Assembly (NCBI GenBank): GCA_008828725.1 | Contig: MEHQ01002224.1 | Span: 24,570 to 88,569 of the forward strand | Length of the DNA: 64,000 nt | Source: Saccharina japonica | Lineage: Eukaryota > Sar > Phaeophyceae > Laminariales > Laminariaceae | Direction of reading: 5' to 3' | Shown: one piece after another, positions 10,560 through 20,799 of the stretch | How positions within the stretch are numbered: the stretch's first letter is position 1 | Layout of the letters: each line of letters opens with the position of its first letter | Notes under the pieces: generated by a model | Database searches by the model: none | What the model saw: the letters and a program-made list of their open reading frames with translations, nothing else | Told to the model about the DNA's origin: nothing | Position numbers and translations under genes: made by a program

Positions 10560-11660
10560 CCTATACTTTGTTTCAGTTGGCGAGAGCCTTGTTTCTTCTT
10601 AGGTTTGTGCGTGTGCCCAAAGTTGGGTTCGTGCGTGTGCCCAGAGAGCACGGCAGCACGGGCGAGCCCGGCGCCATCGCGGTTATGGGAGGGCGCTGGC
10701 AAGAACAGGAGGGGTCACATGGAGCGCGCTCGCCTTTTTCGTGGCTACGCGTGGCTTGTTCCTCGAGACACGAGGGAAGCATGAAGGGGCTTCGTCTGTC
10801 TTGCTTCTACTGCAATTATACCAGTAAATCCGAAATTATAAGGGTCGTTTCCATGTGTAGAATAAAATCCAAGCGGTGCGTATTTCTCGAACAAATATGT
10901 TTTGCGGAGAGAGAGCCAGGGGGTTTGAACACCATCATTGTCGAGCGTGCGAACGAGGGCCACGGTGAGCACCGGGCTTCATGCGAGGCGGGCCTCGGGG
11001 CTCACTGGGGCAGAGAGGCAGTAGAGGACGCGTGCTACGGCAGAGGTAGCACGTTTTGGCTGAATCGTTTTCTGAACGATCGGGCTCCTTAACTCAAATT
11101 CGTCGCACTTTCAATTTTGTGACGAATCATGTTTCAGATTATTATTCGGTCAGGATATTTCGCATCCGGCAGCACTTTCATTTTCCTCCAAAATCCTTTT
11201 TTCGGTGAGGTGTGACGCTCCTTAAATGAGAAGATCAGAAAACACATTGTGCACCTCTATCGTAGCATGTGTCAGAGCTCGACCCGAATCGAATCGATGG
11301 CGAGGTAATCGCGGGTGGGTGGGGAGCGTTGAGGCTGACGGAACATGAGAGATGTTCCGAAAAAAACATTTAGCGGCGCGATCATCACAGACGAGATGGC
11401 CCGACGTTTTTTTTTTCCAAAATCAATTTTTCGTGTAACTTGATTTTCAATTGTTTTCGGCCGTTTTTTTTTCGTTTTTGCTATTTGCTCGTCCTGCCGT
11501 TTGGTTGGTTCCAGTACGAGTAGGTGTATTCTACGAGTATTATTAATAGTACGTCGTACATTTGTACGTCTTTTTCAGTTTCTTTTATTTGTTTTGTTTT
11601 TCGTACGTCACAACTTGACGACAGTCAGTAGTGTTGTAGTACGGGGGCTGTGCTTTTTCT
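10560..11660 (-). repeat. Dispersed repeat R1, copy 3 (inverted, interrupted)
   Basis: Reverse-complement copy of R1 including the A-rich left part (11350-11660). It is interrupted by a 247-bp element at 11027-11273. R1 copies 1 and 2 lack this insertion and serve as the empty site. Confidence 0.75.
11027..11273. mobile_element. 247-bp MITE nested in R1 copy 3
   Basis: Starts GACGCGTGCTACGG and ends CGTAGCATGTGTC, giving terminal inverted repeats of about 25 bp that extend through AGAGGTaGCAC. It is flanked by AGAG at 11023-11026 and 11274-11277. R1 copy 1 reads straight through with a single AGAG. Related ends occur at 53250-53285 and near 57515-57560. The superfamily is not assigned; 4-bp duplications occur in Sola- and Chapaev-like groups. 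Confidence 0.8.
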
Positions 11661-12055
11661 GGTTCATACATGTTTTCATGTTGGAAGATAGATATGAACT
11701 TTCTGTCATGTATTTGCCGATATACATATGGAGTATGGAGCTCTTGGCATTATCAAGTTGCCAGTTGCAGCTAATTTATGTTCTTTTTTTTCCCTTTTCA
11801 CATTGTGGGGTTCTATTCTTCCTTCCGCGAGCGTAGCAGGCGGCGTGAGCCGCCCGCGCAGCGGAGCCCTTATATGTAATACCGGAGAGGCGCAACCCCT
11901 CACATCGAGTCATATAACGTAACATGACACCACATCCCTCGTGCGATATTTTATGCCAGGTATGGTTGTTCTGCTTTGTTGCTTGGTCGAGACTTGGTGG
12001 TACACTACATGGTTATCATGGGTTTAACGGGTATTCCATACTGGCCTGCTTTTAC
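11661..12055. other. Spacer with terminal hairpin motif, copy 2
   Basis: 11820-11872 holds GCGTGAGC-centred hairpin arms followed by GCGGAGCCCTTATA, the plus-strand counterpart of the 1553-1606 motif. Otherwise nothing recognised. Confidence 0.45.
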
Positions 12056-12116
12056 TCGTAGTTTAGCCTATAGTCTTACCGTTTTACGGCTTAGACAAGG
12101 CATTCCATGATGTCAT
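12056..12116 (+). repeat. Dispersed repeat U, copy 1, left part
   Basis: CTTACCGTTTTACGGCTT to GGCATTCCATGATG matches 26495-26530. The match then jumps to 13118, so 12117-13117 is an insertion relative to copy 2. Confidence 0.65.
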
Positions 12117-13117
12117 ACAAGGAGCTACGCCGGCGGCCTGGACGGCCGACGGTCGCAGCGCAGGAAAGTAACTATTAAGAGGGTAAGAAGTAATGCCAAG
12201 AGTTAGATTGCACTCTTTAGTCGTCAGGTCGCCGACGACTTAAAATGTCCTCGTGTCCGGTGTGTCGCTGGGCTTAGCCTTCTTCGCGGGAGAACGAGCG
12301 GGTCCATGAGGCAAGAATGGTGATGCGAGAAGGTGCTGGGGAGCGCTTGTGAGTTGTGAAGGTGTGGGCGTTTGCTGATTATGCTCCATGCCGCAGATAT
12401 GGGAGATACTGGAAAGGGAAAATGCCGATAAATTACTTCCCGATTTCCCGTGTGCGGCGGGATAATGCGAGAAGGCGGTCTGGAAATCAATGCGGTCATG
12501 CGTTCACCCCAGCTGTTCACCCCAGCTGGGTGACGGTCAGCGTTGCAGAAAGGCGCCACCACAGCTGCTGCTGTGCATATACCATTCGTAGTTTCGTGAT
12601 GCTGCAGGCTCATCATAGCTGCTTCAGCTACTGTACATATACGTGCTGCTGTAGACTACCTGGCGGGGTTAAAAAATTTCGAGAGTTCGCAGTTCTCCAC
12701 GACGCCTGGGTGGCATGTGTTCTCGGGGATTGCGAACTCTTCCCCAGATCCTAGCACAAACCTCGCTTAGTGGCCTTCACAATGGCGACGCCCGCCAGGT
12801 AATCGAACCCCCCCCGTGTGTCGGAGGTCAGAGAACACGTACCGAAGAAAACACGGGAAGACACGAGCCCTGTGTACAGACTACGCACCAAACGTCTCAC
12901 AGGGCACAATTTTTCGGAGATTTCGTCGTATATCTCGACGTCAAGGCCTCGTGCGGACGCTACGGCGCCGAGCGGGCGGACCGGCGACGCCGGCGGTTGC
13001 AGGCGAGGCGGGGGCACGACTCAGCGAAGAAACCGCGCGGAGAGGCGGTCGGAGGCGGGAGATATCCTCAGACCTAAGGATGTGCATATGGGATAAGCGA
13101 ACTAAGATAGATAGATT
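12117..13117. mobile_element. About 1-kb insertion in repeat U
   Basis: Defined by comparison with the uninterrupted U copy at 26480-27225. It begins near AAGGAGCTACGCCGGCGG. It contains an internal inverted repeat TACCTGGCGGG (12656-12666) and CCCGCCAGGTA (12792-12802). Several overlapping open frames of about 90-130 codons occur on both strands; none matches a known family. No target duplication is clear. Confidence 0.5.
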
Positions 13118-13770
13118 TATGTGAGTGTCGAGCACTGTTCGCGATATTTCCGACAGTGGCGTACAGGACATGTACATAAGCAGGTGGGAAGGTAGGGTGT
13201 CAATGACGCCAGGTGCGGTCAGCGGTTCGTTTCCCTGATGGATTCTCGTTGCCAGGGTATACACAGGTGTGGAAGATACCTACCGTAGGGTCTATCGATT
13301 CATCTGCCTGCCGATCCCACGGCTCTCTTCGGGGCCTTCTGGTCCACCTTCGAGCGAGCTCATAGTTCCTTTATACCGCTCACTACTGCTGCAGTCGCTG
13401 TCACTATGCAGCTGCGGCCTATTGGTCGCAGCGCCGCCCAGTAGTATATTGTAGTACTCTGGAAGGCCTTGCATCAAGCAGGGGGGGCAGATCTCTACCG
13501 TTCTCTGTGTTCAGTTTTGCAAGCAAGGGGGGGGGGGCGGCTCTCTGCCGTCCGCTATATTCAGTTTTACAAGCAGGGGAGAGGGGGTGGGCTCTTTACC
13601 GTCCCCTGTTTTCAGTTTTATATAGGTATTGTTTAGACGTAGAGGGAGGGGACGGTGTCAGGTACCCCTTTCCCCCTGTCGGGAGGGTCGAAGTTGAATA
13701 GTTCGACGTGGTGTGTCGAAAAAAAACAATTCTACCACCCTTGAATCAGAGGTTGACCAATCAGATGAGT
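13118..13770 (+). repeat. Dispersed repeat U, copy 1, right part
   Basis: From TATGTGAGTGTCGAGCACTG to GAAAAAAAACAATTCTACC, matching 26535-27200. It includes GGTCCACCTTCGA, GACGGTGTCAG and GGTCGAAGTTGAA. It carries three copies of a minisatellite unit that is single in copy 2. Confidence 0.7.
13478..13625 (+). repeat. Minisatellite, three units of about 50 bp
   Basis: Units contain a G-run, CTCTnCCGTCC, then TTCAGTTTTnnAA. Copy 2 of repeat U (around 27030-27085) has one unit, so the array expanded after duplication. Confidence 0.8.
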
Positions 13771-14019
13771 ACGGTGTATCTGTAGTCGAGTAGCCTGTTC
13801 GCCGTACCTACCTGGGACAGTTTGTATCGTCGACTCGCGAGCGAAGCACGCAGCGAAGCAAGGTAGCGGTACAGGTTCAAGGTGGGGTACGGACTAGTTT
13901 GAAGTGGTGTCGGTGTCTTTGTGTTCAGACTGGCGCTGGTTTGGGGCTCTGTCCTTCTTTTGCTCGTCCTGATCATCTGCTGCTGAAAGTTCGCCGTTTT
14001 CGGTGCTCTCGTTGCGACT

Positions 14020-14642
14020 ATGGCTCAAGACTCTGCTGCTGTCGATGCCCACGTTGAGGCTTCCGTTCGCCTTGCGCCAGCAGCGGACCCTCTCGCGGGC
14101 TCCGTCGTGGATCCCGGGGCCGCGGCGGTGGTCTCTTCGGAGGACGTCGTTCGGTGGACCGACCAGGTAGGGGCGAGTTCGTCGGCGTCAAGGAAACCAT
14201 CGGTTCCGTCTCAGCGAAGGTCGACGCTCTATCTGCTTCCCTGGCCGCCATGATAGATACGGTTGCTGCTTGCTCGTCGCAATCGTCTCCCCTGGAAATG
14301 GCAATGCAGCAATTCATGGAGAACCATGCCGCGCGGGGGGGAGGGTCGCTGGATGGCGACAATGCGCGGGGGCGTCTGCTCCAAAACCCCCAGGTCAGCG
14401 ACGACTGGGCGGCTTGGCAAAAGCCTGGCTCACGGAAGCATTGCTTATTTCGTGGGCGTATCCCCCCAGATATCGGCGAGCTGCCTGCAGACTTGCAGGC
14501 GTTTGTCGGGGAGGACGTCCGCGCGACTGCGCGCGTGGCCGCCCAGGTACGTTCTCTCGGCGACTTCGACGTCGCTCTGTTCGGGCCTCGTACGTCCGGC
14601 GGGGGGGAATTCATCGCCGAGATTATGATCGCCGGGCAGTAA
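14020..14642 (+). pseudogene. Hypothetical protein, frameshifted
   Basis: An ATG at 14020 opens an Ala/Val-rich frame (MAQDSAAVDAHVEASVRLA) that loses sense near 14170. A second frame then continues to TAA TAA at 14640-14645 with a coiled-coil-like segment (VSAKVDALSASLAAMID), a Gln/Met/Glu helix (PLEMAMQQFMENHAA) and RIPPDIGELPADLQAF. After the double stop the same frame stays open to about 14790 (KHEAATKKERQTTAQASK). One single-base lesion would join the first two parts. The region is GC-rich, so all frames, and a 254-codon antisense frame, stay open. I favour the plus strand by amino-acid composition. The family is not recognised; a gag-like or ORF1-like transposon protein is possible. Confidence 0.35.
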
Positions 14643-14789
14643 TAAGCCGTGAAGCACGAAGCAGCCACCAAGAAAGAGCGCCAAACAACCGCACAGGCTT
14701 CGAAGCTTTTTCTTCTTCTGGCGTTTACGGTAATTCTTGTGCGGGAAACTGATCGCAAGCTTTCACACCTCGGGCACATCATGGTATTT

Positions 14790-15650
14790 CATACATAAGA
14801 GCAGTACAGGACACGTACGTTCGGAATGAGAAACAGGAAATATGGTCCAGGCTGTATTTCATATTTGAGAGGGAGAGTTTTCTACACTAATTTCAATGTA
14901 AAGACACCCGAATTTGTCATTTTCGTCCATAATATTAGTCTGGGTTTTTTATAGGCCTGTTTTGCGTGTTTTGTACTGGACAGTACTTGTACTGTAATCC
15001 AGGTTCTCACCTCCTGCATAGGGCCTGCCGTTGTTAGAGGTTGTGCAGGATCTGCATATTATACTTGTCCCACCCAGCCACATGAGATAAGCTTATATTG
15101 TACAAGGTTCCCCTCCGGGACGTGCCTAGGGGAGTGGCGCAAGGACAAATCGAGAATCCAATAACAACATGCGATATTGTATCATACGCATATCATATTG
15201 TATACGTACTGGTATTACATAAATACGACGTTGTGAAATATCTGCGTATTACTGCTGTACAAATATTATTTTAAAAACTGCACCTGCATTTTTGGGGATA
15301 AAACATACTCGGAAATATGATGGAACCATTACTACTATTGACTCGATCGTTCTCAGAGATTTTTGTTAATGACCCCGCCAAACATTTTATCATATTTGTC
15401 AATAGTTTATTGTTGTGGCGCTCAAGGTATGGAAGGTCTATGACACACAGCACACACCGCACACGCACGCACACGTGACACATGGGACACAGCAGTGCTC
15501 GTACAGCAGTAGTGGTGGGATAGTATTTGCAGAAGAAGTAGAAAAGGATGCATCGAAGAAGGGGCTGAAACTCTCGACCACACCTGCCTACTACGTAACA
15601 AATCCACTTGGTTTGTGTTTGCTGTTTGTCTTATATATGTGGGGTCTGGG
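14790..15650. other. Unassigned spacer
   Basis: No gene or element recognised. A CA-rich run lies at about 15446-15480. Confidence 0.4.
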
Positions 15651-15652
15651 TT

Positions 15653-15790
15653 ATCGTGTGCCCGAACTCCGAAAATAATTAATTAACTCTATTTCTGGTA
15701 CGAAATAATAAAATTGGAAATGCGATCTACAGTAATTATTTTTGTTTTGCCCAGATTGCACCCCCGCACCTGAAAATAAATAATTAAACA
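15653..15790 (+). repeat. Terminal-type repeat K, left inverted copy
   Basis: CGTGTGCCCGAACTCCGAAAATA through TTTTGCCCAGATTGCACCC. Matches 18695-18830 in inverted orientation. Its outer edge (TGTGCCCGAAC) is also at 33213-33228, 49458-49480 and 56718-56735. Confidence 0.65.
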
Positions 15791-16736
15791 TCAAAAAATG
15801 ATTTGCCCAAATACCGGTACAGTATTATTTGTCGCGGCTTGCGCCAGATGCACGACAGGCCGCACATACACCATGCAAGCACAGGCAGGCAGCAGGCAGC
15901 AGCGCAGAAGAGAGAGAGAGGTGTGGTGGTGATTGCTGATGACGGATGCAAGCCTCCGATGAAGCAACCACTAATAGCCACAGCAGTACACGGTGGACCC
16001 GCCACAGTAATGTCTGCTGCTTGTGCTTCTAGGCGGGGCTGTGACCTCGTTTGTGTTTGCTGCATATCGTCTGATGTCTTGTAGATTTCTGAAGTGAGCT
16101 TCAGGAAAGAAACACAAAAAAGATATGTACGTACGAACAGTTGAGGTACGTACTCCTATTTGATCAAAGCGACCATTACATTTCAGGCCAAAGTGAGAGT
16201 GGGTCAGTCACACATATCAGCACAACAGAAAGGTAGATGGTGGATTACGGACCGCTTGCTCCGATAAACACAGCTAGCCACAGCAGTACAGCGCAGATGG
16301 GTGTATCACCCACGCACGGTGTTACCTGCTGCTGGTGCTTATGCAGAGTAGTAACGTTGTGCTCTCTGCATGTTCTGTTTCTACCTGTCTGTGGTATACC
16401 GATATGTCTGCGCTCTCCTGTGTGTGCGCATGACCAGCTTGTGAAATCAGGGCAAACAACAGGACATTACGTATTATTTACTGGCACGTACGTACAAAAA
16501 AAAGCCTCACGCAGAGAAACCAGGGAAATCGGCTTATCCACTCCCGCGGGAAAAAAAACTTTGAGCGCCCGCCACGCGAGCTACAGTGCTCGGATCGAGC
16601 TCAAACCTCGACCAATGTGTCCGGCCGGGCCTCCCGTGTCGGGGTACTTAGCGTTTTGCCGAAAAGTGCTCGTGCGAAGAGAAAAGTTGCGAAAAGTGCG
16701 GAAATTTCACAAACATAACTATACATATAATATGTA

Positions 16737-16918
16737 TAGGTACCAAATGGACATTTTCCCGGAATAATTTCACTTTTCACCTCCGACCGCGGGTCTTTTC
16801 TCGCGCTATCGACTGCGGGGCACGCAGGTGGCCCGCGTGCACGCCACGGTGCAAGTGCGGTTTCCGGCCAACGCCCGTGGAGCGTGCTCTGGGCCTTCAA
16901 CGTCGCAATTTCTGGCAA
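16737..16918 (-). repeat. Dispersed repeat Z, copy 2 (inverted)
   Basis: Reverse complement of 1-187, with about one difference per six to eight bases by eye. Confidence 0.7.
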
Positions 16919-17920
16919 ATAACTCAGGGGAGACGTTCCGACTTGACACCGCCTCGCAAGTATTATGAAAAACCTGCCGTACGACTGTTTTTCCATCCCG
17001 TTTGAATTTTGATGCTTCGTTTTTACCCCGCCGCATGAACGGAACACACACAGTGCGCACCACGCACGAGATAGCAAGGACCACACCGACGTTGAACGAG
17101 GCATACATCAAGCGTCGTGCAGCAGTACTTGATACCATGTTGCATGCGTCTGCTCTCTCTGACCTGTGTACAGCAGTAGAGCAGTTGTACGAGACGCTTG
17201 CAAAATCACATGCGCATTTTATGTAAATTAAAAAAAAAAACAATCCAAGATTTTGGAATCTACGTATAGTACACACACAGATCCACGAGTACTATGTGCA
17301 GTACGAGTAGGCATATTATATATACATCTCTTCATCTACGTGAACGATAGGCTAATCTACATACGTACGAATACGAATATTTGGGTGCAGCAGTAGTAGT
17401 AAGAAGCTGCAGAACACACAGTAGCCGCTGTTCAGATTGTTTCCTTTGTGACGGTTGTGGTGTCCTGTTTGGGTGCGCAGGACCCGTAGCACCCAGCTAG
17501 CAGGGGGAATCCAGAAGGTCTAATTGTGACAGCTACGAACTACTGCTTTGTTCAGTCTTTCGTTGTGTATGCGTGTGTGCATGTTTGATGTATCCGATTC
17601 CAGCAAAACTTCCCCCTCTGATTTGACGTACCCACGCAGTACAGCAGCGATTGAAAACAATAAAACAGCCAATACCCGTCACGGCTATAGATAACACTTC
17701 ATACTCGCCAAGAATTTGGGCCCCGGGCACCGGGGTACCCAGGTGTTCGATGGGTACCCTTAGACGAGCACTCGGCTGCTAAACGCGTACCAGGGTACTC
17801 GCCCAAAAGGTAGTAAATACTCTTATCTAGGACCGGGGCGGGACTCGTCGGGCAACAACTCTGTCATAACTATCCTGTGCATATACTCATCATCTGTACA
17901 GCGTAGAACAGCCGTGATAC

Positions 17921-18032
17921 CTTGTTGTGTACTATTTATTGTGTGCACACTCTGCTTTCCAGCACAACAACTAGATCTTGTTGTGTACTATTTATTTTGT
18001 GCACACTCTGCTTTCCAGCACAACAACTAGAT
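17921..18032 (+). repeat. Tandem duplication, 2 x 56 bp
   Basis: 17921-17976 and 17977-18032 are almost identical (CTTGTTGTGTACTATTTATT to CAACAACTAGAT). Confidence 0.95.
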
Positions 18033-18694
18033 ATAACTGTGTGCTCTGTGTACTCAATCGTTGTGTATTGTTTGTTGTATGTCCTCTGTGCTATGCTGTC
18101 GGTACTGTTCTGTATACAGCAGTCACTCTTTTGTTGGACCGGTATTGCGTACTCTAGGTCCGCTCTGTATAGTGAACTTTTTATACTCTATGTACTCTGG
18201 GTGATATGTGCTGTTGTAGTGTGGCCCGGCTGGCGAGATGTCAATCTCACAGGTTGTCGGCTTGGCCTCGCCCGGATTATCAGGGTGTTTTGCTCCGTTT
18301 TTGTTCGCGCTGTGCTGCCTCCTCCTCGAGGTTTCGAGGCCGCCACGTGCGTGTTCGCCAGCGCCCAGCGGATGCGTTGGGGAACCGCTTGCTGTCCACA
18401 AACGGTGTACGCAGCAGAGTCAGTTGTATGCCCTTATACCGGTCCTGGGATATAATATACCGTTGGGTTGCGTGGATCACACACGAGTACCTTGGTCAGG
18501 CGCATATACTACAAAACAGTACGCGTAGCCACGACAAAAAAAAATGTTGCAGGTCGTGATTTCACTTTTTTTTAGGTTAATCACAAAACCTTGTGTACCG
18601 GTCGGTTTGGTTTACCGCATATTAGCTCTTCCGAACTATTTGTGTTCGGGTATGTGCTGGTAAGCGTCAAACCGCACAACAACAATTTTTTTTT

Positions 18695-18830
18695 TATATC
18701 TTCAGGTGCGGGGGTGCAATCTGGGCAAAACAATTTAATTATTAGATTGCATTTGCAATTTTTTATATTATTTCGTCCCAGAATTACAGTAGAGATAATG
18801 CATTATTTTCGGCGTTCGGGCACACGAAAT
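18695..18830 (-). repeat. Terminal-type repeat K, right inverted copy
   Basis: Reverse complement of 15653-15790. The outer edge is TTCGGGCACACG. Confidence 0.65.
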
Positions 18831-20545
18831 GGCGTCGCGATTCACGGGTTGTTCGTGGATCTATTCGACATAACAAACCACCATTCAACACAAATACTCG
18901 TAGTAGTGGTTGCCTGCAGTTCATAAACTATAGGTAAAGAAAAACGAGCTTGGGTTGGCACGAACAAAATAAAACTTCGATTTTTAAAACAAAGCTCACC
19001 AGTGTGGGATCGACTTCAAACCCTACACAAAAGAGCTAGATCGACGTCGGAAACAAAATAAGTCGTTGAGCCTGGACAACGAAGTAAAGTCCCTATACAA
19101 CGGTAGCCCACTGTACCTCAGATACGATATCATCTCGTGACATATTTTTCGTTAGTAATGGCGGGCGCTACGCACTACAGTACTTTTTCCTTTAAAGAAA
19201 ACAGCAGTCTAATATACCACATGTTTGCCCAAAAAAGAGAACTATGAAGCATGTGCGATCTCTTTTCGACTTGCGACACCCCCGGGGTTTCAAGTGACCA
19301 ACATCCCTAAGGGGTTCCTTGTAGATCATACAAGATCGCGAATATATCTGCCTTTTTGAAAGGTCAAAAGCATATATGTATTACGGAGGACCATAGGAAA
19401 TAGGGACATACGGTACACACAGAAACCGACGTATTTGAATATTTTTACTGGCAATATTTTATCCTATTCACTACTATTGTGTGAATAGATGATCTACGAT
19501 ACCATAGATGATGATCTGTCTGGGGGATGTGAAGGCTTGCTTTCGTTTTCGTTTATTTAGTACCAGACGTCACCAGAAGAAGAAGCAATCACCAGCAGCA
19601 GCAGCAGCAGCATCAGCAGAAGAAGAACCAGTGCAAGCAGAACGAATCCAAATTGTCACCTGGGTGAACCATTCGTTCGTTGTGCAGGCACATACACTAC
19701 ACACTGCTACGAGTATACACATACGATTCATTATTTCCCGCCAAGCTATCGTGTGGAGGCTCGGTGTACTCAAAGTTAGTTGCTCTCTCGAAATGTACGT
19801 ACTCAACCACTGCAAAAGTATGTACAGATATACAGACTCTCGCTTATTGGGGACACTGCGGATGATGTACAGCGGTACCTATCAGTTGGAAATGGGCGAA
19901 GGCTGCTGGCAATACGAAATTATTTGATGGGCGGCAGAGGATCTTCGATCCAACCATAAACCCGCACATGGCGGGGAAAGGACCCAATCCAAAACTCGCG
20001 AAGTTGAGTATCAACTATTAACATCAGTCGAACTCACAGCTGACGTAAGTATAATACATGTATTTAATAGACTACAATAACACAGGAACACAGGAACACT
20101 ACGACAGTACACGACAGTATTAGTTATCCTCTTTGTGGCTCGGACGGCCCCACGTAGTCAGAGACTGTACTCCGCAGCGAAAAGGCTTGTGGATGATGTA
20201 CTGCTGTGCTGCTGATGTACGAAGTTGTATCTGCCCTAGCATTCGTATACGTATATGTGTGTTTTTTATTAGAGTGTTCAAGGGCGCCCAAAAAAAGTTA
20301 TCCCGCACACCACACTACCCCCCCCCTCCCCCCCCGGAGGGCCGAAAAACAAGTTTTTTTTTCCCTTTCTGGTGAATTTCTTGGCCTTTTCCCTCTCACC
20401 AACTCTCACACAAAAAGGTCTTTCAAGGTACTTCATTAATATATAGAACATTGCTTGGATACAACCCCTCACCAAGGTGCCTCGACAACAACAACAAATA
20501 TCTTAATATTTCAGTCACGAAAACAAGCCATCGTCCTTGATTTAG
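18831..20545. other. Unassigned spacer
   Basis: Includes a short CAG tract (19597-19625) inside a 139-codon plus frame (19508-19927) that I do not believe is a gene: low-complexity Ala and no homology recognised. A C-rich hairpin module ACTACCCCCCCCTCCC...GGAGGG lies at 20313-20342. Confidence 0.4.
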
Positions 20546-20799
20546 TCAAATGGCCTGGAAACACTCCACGACGAGGAACGTAATGATCGCACAAATATAA
20601 TCATCGAAGACTGCCAAGATCTTTCTGGCGAACGCCTTGCGTGATCGTTCTGCCCCGCCTACTCTTGCGCACGGGTTCTCCCACGTTATCGCCCGGTGTC
20701 TCGCTACCGTTGCTGCTACTCCCCGCCCGTCCCCTCTTGCTCCCCCCTTCCCCTCCTTCACCCCCTTCCCTTCGTCCCCCCGGCTGTTCGTCTTCGTTC

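Larger units (their letters stand above)
15791..18694. other. Interior between inverted repeat K copies, no gene recognised
   Basis: Contains repeat Z copy 2 (16737-16918, listed separately), the 56-bp tandem at 17921-18032, and a GC-rich patch at 18200-18480. In that patch a minus-strand frame ends RNLEEEAAQREQKRSKTP; this might be a protein relic but has no family match. If the K copies are terminal repeats, this is the body of a 3.2-kb element. Confidence 0.35.

Noticed and set aside
14018-14782. 254-codon minus-strand open frame
   Set aside because: Antisense to a more protein-like plus-strand frame in GC-rich DNA. Arg/Pro/Ser-rich with no domain.
16237-16767. 176-codon plus frame
   Set aside because: Ends inside inverted repeat Z and has no domain.
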